Shown: piece by piece, positions 1 to 5,467 of the stretch
Position numbering within the stretch: position 1 is the first letter of the stretch
Layout of the letters: each line of letters opens with the position of its first letter
Source of the DNA: an uncultured Eubacteriales bacterium
Lineage (GTDB): Bacteria; Bacillota; Clostridia; Oscillospirales; Oscillospiraceae
Length of the DNA: 8,331 nt
NCBI GenBank assembly: GCA_900549495.1
Contig: UROL01000080.1
Coordinates: forward strand, 1-8,331
Direction: 5' to 3'
The notes under the pieces: generated by a model
Database searches by the model: none
Told to the model about the DNA's origin: nothing
Seen by the model: only the letters and a program-made list of their open reading frames with translations
Made by a program: the position numbers and the translations under genes

Positions 1-43
1 ACAAGGCTATTCGTCGGCAGCGTCAGATGTGTATAAGAGACAG
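1..43 (+). other. Library index tail and Nextera read-1 adapter (not genomic)
   Basis: Bases 11-43 match the Tn5/Nextera read-1 adapter, ending in the 19-bp mosaic end AGATGTGTATAAGAGACAG at 25-43. The ten bases before it are probably the end of a sample index. Genomic sequence starts at 44. An open frame running out of the adapter begins with the residues MCIRDR, a well-known artefact; that part is not a protein. Confidence 0.97.
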
Positions 44-119
44 GTACACGCATATTCGGCCTCCTTTCCCCAGATTATACCATGGGCAGAGGAGAAATGC
101 AAAGAAAAGAGGATGCTTT

Positions 120-389
120 ATGAGCCATTATGATTTCTTCCAGAACAAGGAGTGCGAATATTATCCCTGCCATCCCGGTGCCGACCCGGAAACCTTCAGC
201 TGCCTGTTTTGCTATTGCCCCCTATATGCCCTGGGCGACCAGTGCGGCGGCAATTTCCGCTATAATGCCAAGGGAATCAAAGATTGCACTTATTGCCTGC
301 GTCCCCACCAGCGGGAAAACTACCGTGACATCACCGCAAAGCTCCGGGAAGTTATTGAGATGGCCAAAAAGAAACCGGAAAATCCTTGA
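120..389 (+). CDS. Cysteine-rich small-domain protein (PF04071-like), 89 aa
   Basis: This small soluble protein has eight cysteines at residues 12, 17, 28, 31, 33, 42, 56 and 59, including C28-x2-C31-x-C33 and C56-x2-C59 pairs, plus His18. The spacing around the motif SCLFCYCPLY and the following G-D-x-C-G-G-N segment fit the 'cysteine-rich small domain' family, thought to bind a metal. The biochemical role is not established; some relatives occur near or fused to cobalamin-related genes, but nothing here supports that link. A basic, Lys-rich tail (residues 62-89) follows the Cys region. The frame stays open upstream into the adapter, but the start is ATG 120, which has AGAGGA at 108-113 with a 6-base spacer. 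The family is usually about this size, so the gene looks complete. I am confident of the gene and fairly confident of the family, from recall of the Cys pattern. Confidence 0.85.
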   Translation: MSHYDFFQNKECEYYPCHPGADPETFSCLFCYCPLYALGDQCGGNFRYNAKGIKDCTYCLRPHQRENYRDITAKLREVIEMAKKKPENP

Positions 390-414
390 TTTTTCCGGAA
401 AATGCTGATATAAT
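375..414 (+). promoter_or_regulatory. Candidate promoter and hairpin over the end of the Cys-rich gene
   Basis: TTGATT (386-391) and a perfect TATAAT (409-414) are separated by 17 bp, with a TG one base upstream of the -10. The -35 overlaps the TGA stop (387-389) of the preceding gene. It also lies in an inverted repeat CCGGAAAA (375-382) / TTTTCCGG (391-398). It could drive tRNA-Ser through a leader of about 150 bases. The rest of 415-574 holds one short GC hairpin (AGCCCC 483-488 / GGGGCT 495-500) and nothing else I recognise. Confidence 0.45.
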
Positions 415-574
415 ACCCTTGCTTTGCGGGAAGTCAGGGAAGATAATGAGGGGCAATACCCCACCTGCACCCCCTGCATCAGAGCCCCCTCCCAGGGGCT
501 GAATTTCGCAATTTCATATCGTTCTTTTGTGCTTTCCTGCTTTTTCCAAGGCGGGAATGGCACTTAAGATATAC

Positions 575-663
575 GGAGAGGTATCGAAGTGGTCATAACG
601 GGGCTGACTCGAAATCAGTTTGCGAGCAATCGCACATGGGTTCGAATCCCATCCTCTCCGCCA
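575..663 (+). tRNA. tRNA-Ser (anticodon CGA), CCA encoded
   Basis: It folds as a complete class II tRNA. The acceptor stem GGAGAGG (575-581) pairs with CCTCTCC (653-659). The D-stem TCG/CGG is at 584-586/599-601. The anticodon stem GCTGA/TCAGT (603-607/615-619) presents C-T-CGA-A-A, with the anticodon at 610-612 reading the serine codon UCG. A long variable arm with stem GCGA/TCGC (622-625/630-633) is the serine hallmark. The T-arm ATGGG-TTCGAAT-CCCAT occupies 636-652. The discriminator G660 is followed by genomically encoded CCA (661-663). All stems are intact, so it should be functional. Confidence 0.97.
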
Positions 664-667
664 AATG

Positions 668-698
668 GGGGCTGTTGCAAGTTTTTTGCAGCAGCTCC
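668..698 (+). terminator. Hairpin after tRNA-Ser, probable terminator
   Basis: The 13-bp stem 668-680 / 686-698 has two G-T pairs and a GTTTT loop, and starts five bases after the CCA end. The tail (ATTGTTCTG) is only moderately T-rich, so termination may be partial. Confidence 0.5.
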
Positions 699-787
699 AT
701 TGTTCTGCTATCCGGTTGTGGGCGAAGGAAATGTAACCCCTATTGGGACTGCGGAAAAGATTTTTATAGAAAAAAGGCGGAAAGGTA

Positions 788-818
788 TTGACCTTCTACT
801 TTGTATATGGTGTATAAT
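788..818 (+). promoter_or_regulatory. MerR-type promoter with operator dyad (autoregulation)
   Basis: The -35 TTGACC (788-793) and -10 TATAAT (813-818) are separated by 19 bp, the over-long spacing typical of promoters that MerR proteins activate by twisting DNA. An imperfect dyad centred on 801 (791-811) has arms ACC-n-T-n-TAC and GTA-n-A-n-GGT; 7 of 10 positions pair. The dyad overlaps the end of the -35, as in known copper and drug MerR promoters. Transcription should start near 825, giving a leader of about 35 bases before the MerR gene. Confidence 0.82.
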
Positions 819-859
819 CCCAGCTGTAAAGAGCCACATACATGGAGGTACGTTGCATT

Positions 860-1738
860 ATGAATATCAAGGATGTAGAAAAAGCCACCGGAATTTCCAA
901 GCAGAATATCCGATTCTATGAAAAAAGCGGATTGCTCCACCCGAAGCGCAATGAAGCGAATCAGTATCGGGAGTATACCGCCGAGGAGGTCAGAATTCTG
1001 AAGCTGGTGAAAATGCTTCGGATGCTGGATATGCCTGTTGAACAAATCAAGCTGGTGTTAAATAACCCGGAGGAACTGTATAATCTTCTGGGGCAGCAGA
1101 CCAAGCTACTGGAGCAGAAGCTGGAGGAGACGAAATACGCCATAGGCATTTGCGAAAATCTGAGAAAATCCCATTGTACGGCGGAGAATGTGGATGTGGA
1201 TTCCTACCTGGCGCAAATGGAGCAGAACCCAGGCGGCTTTTTTACCCGTTGGGTTTCCGATTACAAGAGCGTGAAGGAATACCAGCACAGCAAGACCTTC
1301 ACCTTTACACCGGACAGGGAAGTGACCGACCAATATAGCTTCGCCAATGCCCTGTATGACTACGCCATGGAAAACAATCAGAAAATTATCATCACCAAAG
1401 AGGGGATGTACCCGGAATTTGTTCTGGATGGGGTGGAATACACGGCCGAGCGCAACTATACCGCCGTAAAGGGATTTCCGGTGGCAGTAATCCGATGCAT
1501 CCGAAAGGATGGGGCAGGGGATGCCTCCTATCAGCATGGCAGAAAGAAATGGCTGCAACTGCTGCGGATATGCTGGCCGGCCATTTTGGAGGTTGCCTTT
1601 CTGGTCATCACCCGGGGTACCAACTCCCTACAGGGACTATTCTCCTCCACCGAAGGCATCCTGGCTTTGCTGGCCCTGACACTGGTGTGCGTGGCTATGT
1701 CCATCCGCAACTATCGCTACTACTGGAACATGCAGTGA
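860..1738 (+). CDS. MerR-family transcriptional regulator with C-terminal membrane anchor, 292 aa
   Basis: The N-terminal MerR winged helix-turn-helix covers residues about 1-70; its recognition region contains GISKQNIRFYEKSGLL, followed by the wing and YREYTAEEVRIL. A long helix rich in Leu, Gln and Glu (about 72-102) should form the dimerisation coiled coil. Residues about 125-215 (GGFFTRWVSDY... FTFTPD...) form a soluble domain, possibly the sensor, found in some Clostridia MerR proteins. The tail carries two hydrophobic segments, about 231-251 and 266-282, with basic residues on both outer flanks (GRKKW; RNYRYYW). This predicts a membrane hairpin with both ends in the cytoplasm. The start is ATG 860, which has GGAGGT at 844-849; an in-frame ATG at 842 overlaps that site and is less likely. 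No target gene lies next to it, and the operator upstream suggests autoregulation. The ligand is unknown. Confidence 0.9.
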   Translation: MNIKDVEKATGISKQNIRFYEKSGLLHPKRNEANQYREYTAEEVRILKLVKMLRMLDMPVEQIKLVLNNPEELYNLLGQQTKLLEQKLEETKYAIGICENLRKSHCTAENVDVDSYLAQMEQNPGGFFTRWVSDYKSVKEYQHSKTFTFTPDREVTDQYSFANALYDYAMENNQKIIITKEGMYPEFVLDGVEYTAERNYTAVKGFPVAVIRCIRKDGAGDASYQHGRKKWLQLLRICWPAILEVAFLVITRGTNSLQGLFSSTEGILALLALTLVCVAMSIRNYRYYWNMQ

Positions 1739-1796
1739 TGCATTGGACAAAAGCGGCCAGGGATTTTGGCGTGATGTCCTTTTCGGGATAAACTGC

Positions 1797-1836
1797 ATTC
1801 TCCCCGCCTCCGGTTATGGAGGCGGGGAGAATTTTT
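1797..1836 (+). terminator. Strong Rho-independent terminator of the MerR gene
   Basis: A 15-bp stem (1797-1811 / 1818-1832), with core CTCCCCGCCTCC and a six-base loop, is followed by TTTT on the + strand. It touches the stop codon of the convergent transporter gene, and may also hinder transcripts arriving from the right, although the - strand lacks a good T run. Confidence 0.85.
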
Positions 1837-3169
1837 AACGCCAGCGAAATGTGGCCATGCCGTAAATGTAGATAAATACAATGGCCAGGGGGAGAATATA
1901 GCGGAAAAATGGTTTCATCCAGCCCTTCACCTTGAGCCCAACCCCTATGTTTGCTTCCAGAAGGAAGTTGTCCCAGCCCCAGCCGAAGCCGTTGCAGCAG
2001 AACAGGGAGAGCACCAGGGAGCCAAGGGGCAGAATGTTGTTAGACACCAGAAAATCCCAGAAATCCAGCCAGGCACTGCCCGGCGCAAAGGGCTGGAAAT
2101 GGAGAACGCTGTAGCCCAGGGCAGTGGTAAGGGCCAGGAGGAAAAGGGAAACACCGCAAATCAGGCTCCCTTTTTTCCGGGACCAGCCGGTAAGCTCCCG
2201 CACCATGGCGAGGATGTTCTCGCAAACTCCCAGAACAGTGGACAGCGCTGCAAAAATCATAAACAGAAAGAACAGCGTCCCCCAAATCCGGCCTCCGGGC
2301 ATATTGCTGAATACCGCTGCCATGGTGTCAAACAGCAGGCTGGGGCCGGCAGTTACCTCCAAATGATAGGTGAAGCAGGCAGGAAAGAGGATGATACCGG
2401 CCAGAAGCGCCACCAATGTGTCCAGGGCGATTACATTTACCGCCTCGCCCAATAAGGAACGCTCCTTGCCGATGTAGCTGCCAAAAATTGCCATTCCCCC
2501 CATGCCGGTGGACAGGGTGAAGAATGCCTGGTTCATAGCACCGACGAATACAGAGCCGTCTATTTTGGAAAAGTCCGGCTTGAGGTAAAAGGACATACCC
2601 TCCTTGGCTCCGGCTAACGTCAGGCTGTGAACCGCCAGCACCAGCATCAGCCCCAAAAGGGCGGTCATCATATATTTTGTCACCCGCTCCAAACCGCCCT
2701 GAAGATGGGAGCAGAGTACTGCAAAGGCAATTGTCAGGGTGATGAAAAGAAAAAGAACATTCACCTGGGGATTGGCAATCATAGAGGCGAATCCCAGGTG
2801 CTGGTATTGCCCTGCCAGGAATTTCGTGAAGTAATAGACAATCCAGCCGCACACTACGGAATAAAAGGCAATCAGCGCAATGTTGCCAATCAGACAAACC
2901 CAGCCGAACGTCCCCCACTTTTGCCCCTTCCTTTGGAGCTTCTTGTACATGTGCAGAGGGCTGCATTGGGCCGCTCGGCCAATGGTGAACTCCATCACCA
3001 GGGCGGGAATTCCCAGAATCACCAGACACAGCAGATAAATCAGCATGAAGCTGCCCCCGCCGTTCTTTCCGCACATCCAAGGGAATTTCCACACATTGCC
3101 GCACCCGATGGCACAGCCTGCCGAAAGCATGATAAAGCCCAGGCGGCTGCCCAACTGTTCACGCTTCAC
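1835..3169 (-). CDS. Sodium-dependent transporter, NSS/SNF family (LeuT fold), 444 aa
   Basis: This is an integral membrane symporter that uses the sodium gradient to import a small solute, in this family usually an amino acid or amine. The N-terminus MKREQLGSRLGF and the TM1 stretch AGCAIGCGNVWKFPW (about 17-31) followed by GKNGGGSF are family signatures around the sodium/substrate site. TM6 carries FFTLSTGMGGMAIFGSY (216-232). There are about 11 hydrophobic segments, and the length is normal for bacterial NSS proteins. I chose GTG 3169 because GGAGGG lies 8 bases before it and the family typically starts MKREQ. An ATG at 3232 (21 residues longer) has no ribosome site and would start about 6 bases into the predicted transcript. 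Two family-typical positions in TM1 are Cys (C19, C23), where relatives often have Ser/Ala and Leu/Ile. The substrate cannot be told from sequence. The divergent LysR gene is the likely regulator. Confidence 0.93.
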   Translation of the reverse strand: MKREQLGSRLGFIMLSAGCAIGCGNVWKFPWMCGKNGGGSFMLIYLLCLVILGIPALVMEFTIGRAAQCSPLHMYKKLQRKGQKWGTFGWVCLIGNIALIAFYSVVCGWIVYYFTKFLAGQYQHLGFASMIANPQVNVLFLFITLTIAFAVLCSHLQGGLERVTKYMMTALLGLMLVLAVHSLTLAGAKEGMSFYLKPDFSKIDGSVFVGAMNQAFFTLSTGMGGMAIFGSYIGKERSLLGEAVNVIALDTLVALLAGIILFPACFTYHLEVTAGPSLLFDTMAAVFSNMPGGRIWGTLFFLFMIFAALSTVLGVCENILAMVRELTGWSRKKGSLICGVSLFLLALTTALGYSVLHFQPFAPGSAWLDFWDFLVSNNILPLGSLVLSLFCCNGFGWGWDNFLLEANIGVGLKVKGWMKPFFRYILPLAIVFIYIYGMATFRWR

Positions 3170-3244
3170 AGCGGCATCCCTCCATTTTCCGGTTACGAAT
3201 TGTTTTTTGCATGATTTCCATTCCTTTCCCATTCTATTGGGATA

Positions 3245-3273
3245 AGCATACTATCGTTTTTTCCATTTGTAAA
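3245..3273 (-). promoter_or_regulatory. Promoter of the NSS transporter
   Basis: Read on the - strand, TTTACA (3273-3268) and TATGCT (3250-3245) are 17 bp apart. The predicted start near 3238 leaves a leader of about 70 bases to GTG 3169. Its -35 overlaps the -35 of the divergent LysR promoter. Confidence 0.62.
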
Positions 3274-3295
3274 ATGAATAATACTGTGATATACT
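3267..3295 (+). promoter_or_regulatory. Promoter of the LysR-type gene
   Basis: TTGTAA (3267-3272) and TATACT (3290-3295) are 17 bp apart. The predicted start near 3302 gives a leader of about 28 bases. Because it shares -35 bases with the opposing transporter promoter, RNA polymerase can probably occupy only one at a time. Confidence 0.58.
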
Positions 3296-3310
3296 AACGA
3301 AAAAATCGTT
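3296..3310. repeat. Short inverted repeat AACGA-A5-TCGTT, candidate operator
   Basis: Perfect 5-bp arms flank five A residues across the predicted LysR transcription start. A related ATCGTTTTTT run lies at 3253-3262, just upstream of the transporter -10 on its strand. Both may be contacts for the LysR protein, which usually binds its own divergent region. This is inference only, and no clean T-N11-A box stands out. Confidence 0.35.
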
Positions 3311-3329
3311 GATACGAGGTGCGCTCTCA

Positions 3330-4223
3330 GTGGATATTCATGTCCTAAAAACCTTTGTGGCCGTGTGCGAGTATTCGGGCTTCTCGGCCGCAGCGGAGAA
3401 GCTGGGCTATACCCAGTCCACCGTTTCCTCCCAAATTCGCCAGCTGGAGACAGAGCTGGATACCGTCCTTTTTGACCGCTTTTATCACCGCATTAACCTG
3501 ACTGCCGATGGGGTAGTGGTGCTGCAATATGCCAGGAGTATGCTGGAAGACCATAAGAAAATGCTGGCGGCACTGAAAAAAGCGGAGACGGTGGCAGGGG
3601 ATATCCGCCTTGCCATGTCCAGCTCCATTTGCAGCCGCTTCTTTCAAGATGATTTTCTGGCCTTCCGGCAGCGTTGGCCCGGCATCCACCTGGTGGTGCT
3701 GGAGAGCGGAACCCAGCAGATGTTTGACATGCTCCGGAAAAATGAGGCGGATCTGGTGTTTACTTTGGACAGCCATATCTACCATTCGGAGTTTGTAATT
3801 TGCGCCGAGCGAGAGGAGAAGGTTCACTTTATCGCATCGCCAGAGCACCCACTGTTGGGCCGTGGGCCGCTGTCCCTGAAGGAACTGTGCACCGAGAGCT
3901 TTGTCCTGACGGAAAGGGGAATGAGCTACCGCAGGCTTCTGGACGATATGCTGGCATCCCACTCCTTGGAAATCAAGCCGGTGCTGGAAATCGGAAATCC
4001 ACTGCAAATCTGCTCCATCGTCCATTCCGGCACGACCCTTTCCTTCCTGCCGGACTTTATTACTCAGCAGTATATTGACCAAGGGAAACTGGCTCTCCTG
4101 CCGGTGGAAAACTGCAACCTTAGTGTATGGACTCAGCTGCTGATTCATAAGAACAAATGGCGCAGTCCAGCGCTGAATGCATTTATCGACTTCTATCAGA
4201 ATATTATCGCAGAGCAGCCATAA
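3330..4223 (+). CDS. LysR-type transcriptional regulator, 297 aa
   Basis: The N-terminal LysR helix-turn-helix spans residues about 1-60 (DIHVLKTFVAVCEYSGFSAA, then GYTQSTVSSQIRQLE), followed by the linker helix (about 61-87). A periplasmic-binding-protein-like effector domain runs from about 88 (GDIRLAMSSS) to 290. The length is typical for the family. The start is GTG 3330, with GAGGTG (3316-3321) eight bases before it; this also gives the usual short N-terminus before the first helix. An upstream TTG at 3309 has no support. The gene is divergent from the NSS transporter, the classic layout for a LysR activator of its neighbour. The co-inducer, perhaps the transported amino acid, is not determinable. 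Confidence 0.92.
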   Translation: MDIHVLKTFVAVCEYSGFSAAAEKLGYTQSTVSSQIRQLETELDTVLFDRFYHRINLTADGVVVLQYARSMLEDHKKMLAALKKAETVAGDIRLAMSSSICSRFFQDDFLAFRQRWPGIHLVVLESGTQQMFDMLRKNEADLVFTLDSHIYHSEFVICAEREEKVHFIASPEHPLLGRGPLSLKELCTESFVLTERGMSYRRLLDDMLASHSLEIKPVLEIGNPLQICSIVHSGTTLSFLPDFITQQYIDQGKLALLPVENCNLSVWTQLLIHKNKWRSPALNAFIDFYQNIIAEQP

Positions 4224-4244
4224 ATGTGCCGGATGCAGGCAAGT

Positions 4245-4270
4245 GCAGCTTGCGTCAAGCTGTGATTTTT
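4245..4270 (+). terminator. Probable terminator of the LysR gene
   Basis: The stem CAGCTTG (4246-4252) / CAAGCTG (4256-4262) has a three-base loop and a G-T closing extension, and is followed by TTTTT (4266-4270) and a pyrimidine-rich stretch. It begins 22 bases after the stop codon. Confidence 0.6.
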
Positions 4271-4337
4271 CTTTCGTAGCAGTACCGCCTTTTCATTCCT
4301 GTTTCCATCCTCCACCACCTTTTCCGCAAAAAGGAAC

Positions 4338-4366
4338 GCATTTCTACATTGGAAGCGCACACCCTA
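4338..4366 (+). promoter_or_regulatory. Tentative forespore (sigma-G-like) promoter of the SASP gene
   Basis: GCATTT (4338-4343) and CACCCTA (4360-4366), 16 bp apart, resemble the sigma-G pattern (G-C/A-A-T-A/G and CAT-n-CTA) with mismatches. SASP genes are normally transcribed by sigma-G, so the region is expected to hold such a promoter, but the match is weak. No good sigma-A promoter is seen in 4271-4400. Confidence 0.25.
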
Positions 4367-4414
4367 TGACTGCGGAGAAAAAACCGCAAAGAAACGGAAA
4401 GGAAGAGAAAAATT

Positions 4415-4609
4415 ATGAAGAACAGCAATCAGATCAACGTTCCCCAGGCCCGGGAGGCCATGGACAAGTTCAAGATGCAGGCAGCCCAGGAAATGGGCGT
4501 TAACCTGAAGCAGGGCTACAACGGTGACCTCACCAGCCGGGAGGCCGGCTCCGTGGGCGGCCAGATGGTCAAGAAAATGATTGAATCCTACGAGCAGAGT
4601 ATGCAGTAA
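4415..4609 (+). CDS. Alpha/beta-type small acid-soluble spore protein, 64 aa
   Basis: SASPs of this type coat and protect DNA in dormant spores and are degraded at germination. The helix-turn-helix-like core is clear: EMGVNLKQGYNGDLTSREAG (residues 26-45), then SVGGQMVKKMIESYEQ (46-61), including the conserved GSVGG. Size and the Gln/Asn-rich N-terminus fit the family. The start ATG 4415 is preceded by AGGAAGAG (4400-4407) at a slightly long spacing. One oddity is that the usual germination-protease (GPR) site, Glu followed by Ile/Val/Phe-Ala, reads Q22-A23-A24 here, so the Glu is replaced by Gln. The gene appears monocistronic between two terminators. It is strong evidence for a spore-forming host. 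Confidence 0.96.
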   Translation: MKNSNQINVPQAREAMDKFKMQAAQEMGVNLKQGYNGDLTSREAGSVGGQMVKKMIESYEQSMQ

Positions 4610-4657
4610 AAAACGCAATGGTGCGGATGGCTTCTGGCTGTCCGCACCATTGCGTTT
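4608..4657. terminator. 17-bp perfect hairpin, bidirectional terminator
   Basis: AAACGCAATGGTGCGGA (4611-4627) pairs perfectly with 4641-4657 around a 13-base loop. On the - strand it is followed by six T residues (complement of 4608-4613), making it a good terminator for the acetyltransferase gene. On the + strand, immediately after the SASP stop, only TTT follows. The long stem could also stabilise the SASP mRNA. Confidence 0.78.
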
Positions 4658-4734
4658 CAAAAGGGAAGCAGGTTCCCACATCACGGTTGCGTATGATGAT
4701 GTATTTATTTTATGCTTAGTATTTTTTACCGGAA

Positions 4735-5268
4735 TTATTGCGTATGGCTGCCTGTTTCGTTCAGTTCCAGGTTCATCAGGTCGAAGTCAACATATTCTTC
4801 GTTGATTTTGAAAAAATGAGGAAATGTACACAGCTTCTGAAAGCCGTATTTTTCATACAGCCGGATGGCTCGGACATTGTCGCTGCGTACCTCCAGATTC
4901 AACTGCTCAAAACCGTTTTCTCTGGCAAAGGAAAGAACGGCTTCCATCATCGCAGACGCTGCGCCGCAGCCCCACCACGCTTTTTTCAGACTGATGCCGA
5001 ATTCCCCACGATGGCTCATGCGTCGGGGTTTGCGGCTCAGACTTGCTGTGCCGATGATTTCGCCGGATACCTTGGCAAGATACTGCACGCTGTCCGCCGA
5101 TTCGCACTGAGCACCCAGATAGGCTTGCTCTGCTTCAAGATTAAGGGGCAATCCCTCCGCCCCAAAGGTGAGATTGTCGGTTTCGCCGCCCACAATTTTC
5201 AGATAATCCAGGAGTGCCGCAGCATCCTCTGCCCGTGCACGTTCTATGATAAACAAGCAGTTTTTCAT
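4735..5268 (-). CDS. GNAT-family N-acetyltransferase, 177 aa
   Basis: GNAT enzymes move an acetyl group from acetyl-CoA to an amine on a small molecule or protein. The core is visible: IIGTASLSRK strand (71-80), GEFGISLKKAWWG (88-100) as motif A, with the CoA-pyrophosphate loop W99-G100-C101-G102-A103, then NLEVRSDNVRAIRLYEKYGF (124-143) as motif B with N131 and Y138. The Q/R that usually opens the CoA loop is Ala97, as in several divergent relatives. The layout is closest to RimJ/RimL-like or general Clostridia GNATs; the substrate is unknown. The start ATG 5268 has AAGGAAG ending 8 bases upstream; a longer frame starting at 5307 has no such site. A weak promoter (TTGGTT / TATACT, spacer 16, about 5338-5365 on this strand) overlaps the preceding terminator. 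Confidence 0.9.
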   Translation of the reverse strand: MKNCLFIIERARAEDAAALLDYLKIVGGETDNLTFGAEGLPLNLEAEQAYLGAQCESADSVQYLAKVSGEIIGTASLSRKPRRMSHRGEFGISLKKAWWGCGAASAMMEAVLSFARENGFEQLNLEVRSDNVRAIRLYEKYGFQKLCTFPHFFKINEEYVDFDLMNLELNETGSHTQ

Positions 5269-5340
5269 CGCTAGAACTTCCTTTCTTAAGCATAGCCTTG
5301 CGCTCAAAATGCCCGACAGCGTTTTTCACAGCTGTAAAGT

Positions 5341-5384
5341 ATAAAAATTGAGTGTTCATAACCAACCATCCGTTATGAACACTC
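5341..5384 (-). terminator. Rho-independent terminator of the tRNA-Pro-like / ychF transcript
   Basis: A perfect 13-bp stem, 5384-5372 with 5362-5350 (GAGTGTTCATAAC and its complement), has a nine-base loop and is followed on the - strand by AATTTTTAT. It begins four bases after the tRNA-like CCA end. Confidence 0.85.
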
Positions 5385-5388
5385 GATA

Positions 5389-5452
5389 TGGCCCGAATGA
5401 CAAAATTCGAACCTGCGGCATCCTGCTCCCAAAGCAGGTGCGCTACACCCGG
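5389..5452 (-). pseudogene. tRNA-Pro (anticodon TGG)-like gene lacking the D-arm, CCA retained
   Basis: Read on the - strand: acceptor CCGGGTG (5452-5446) pairs with CATTCGG (5399-5393) using two G-T pairs; discriminator G5392; CCA at 5391-5389. The anticodon arm CCTGC-TT-TGG-GA-GCAGG (5438-5422) is intact and proline-specific. The T-arm GCAGG-TTCGAAT-TTTGT has three G-T pairs. Between acceptor and anticodon stem only TAGCGCA remains. A usual bacterial tRNA-Pro(UGG) reads TAGCGCA-GCTTGG-TAGCGCA there, so exactly 13 bases, one repeat unit, are missing (64 versus 77 bases). It lies 15 bases after the ychF stop and is probably cotranscribed. Bacterial D-armless tRNAs are not expected to work, so I call it a pseudogene, although the stems are still paired. 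Confidence 0.8.
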
Positions 5453-5467
5453 ATACGGATGATATTT

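Noticed and set aside
575..663. tRNA-Ser as an integration (att) site
   Set aside because: No integrase, phage gene or direct repeat of the tRNA 3' end is seen in the window.
589..921. 110-codon open frame beginning inside tRNA-Ser
   Set aside because: It overlaps a complete tRNA, its hairpin and the MerR promoter, so it is not a gene.
2328..3104. 258-codon open frame on the - strand within the transporter
   Set aside because: It lies in another frame of the same strand as the NSS gene, which shows all family motifs. It is a shadow frame.
5389..5452. Remnant att half-site left by an integrated element
   Set aside because: Att remnants keep only the tRNA 3' part. Here the 5' acceptor strand is also present and pairs, and only the D-arm is missing.
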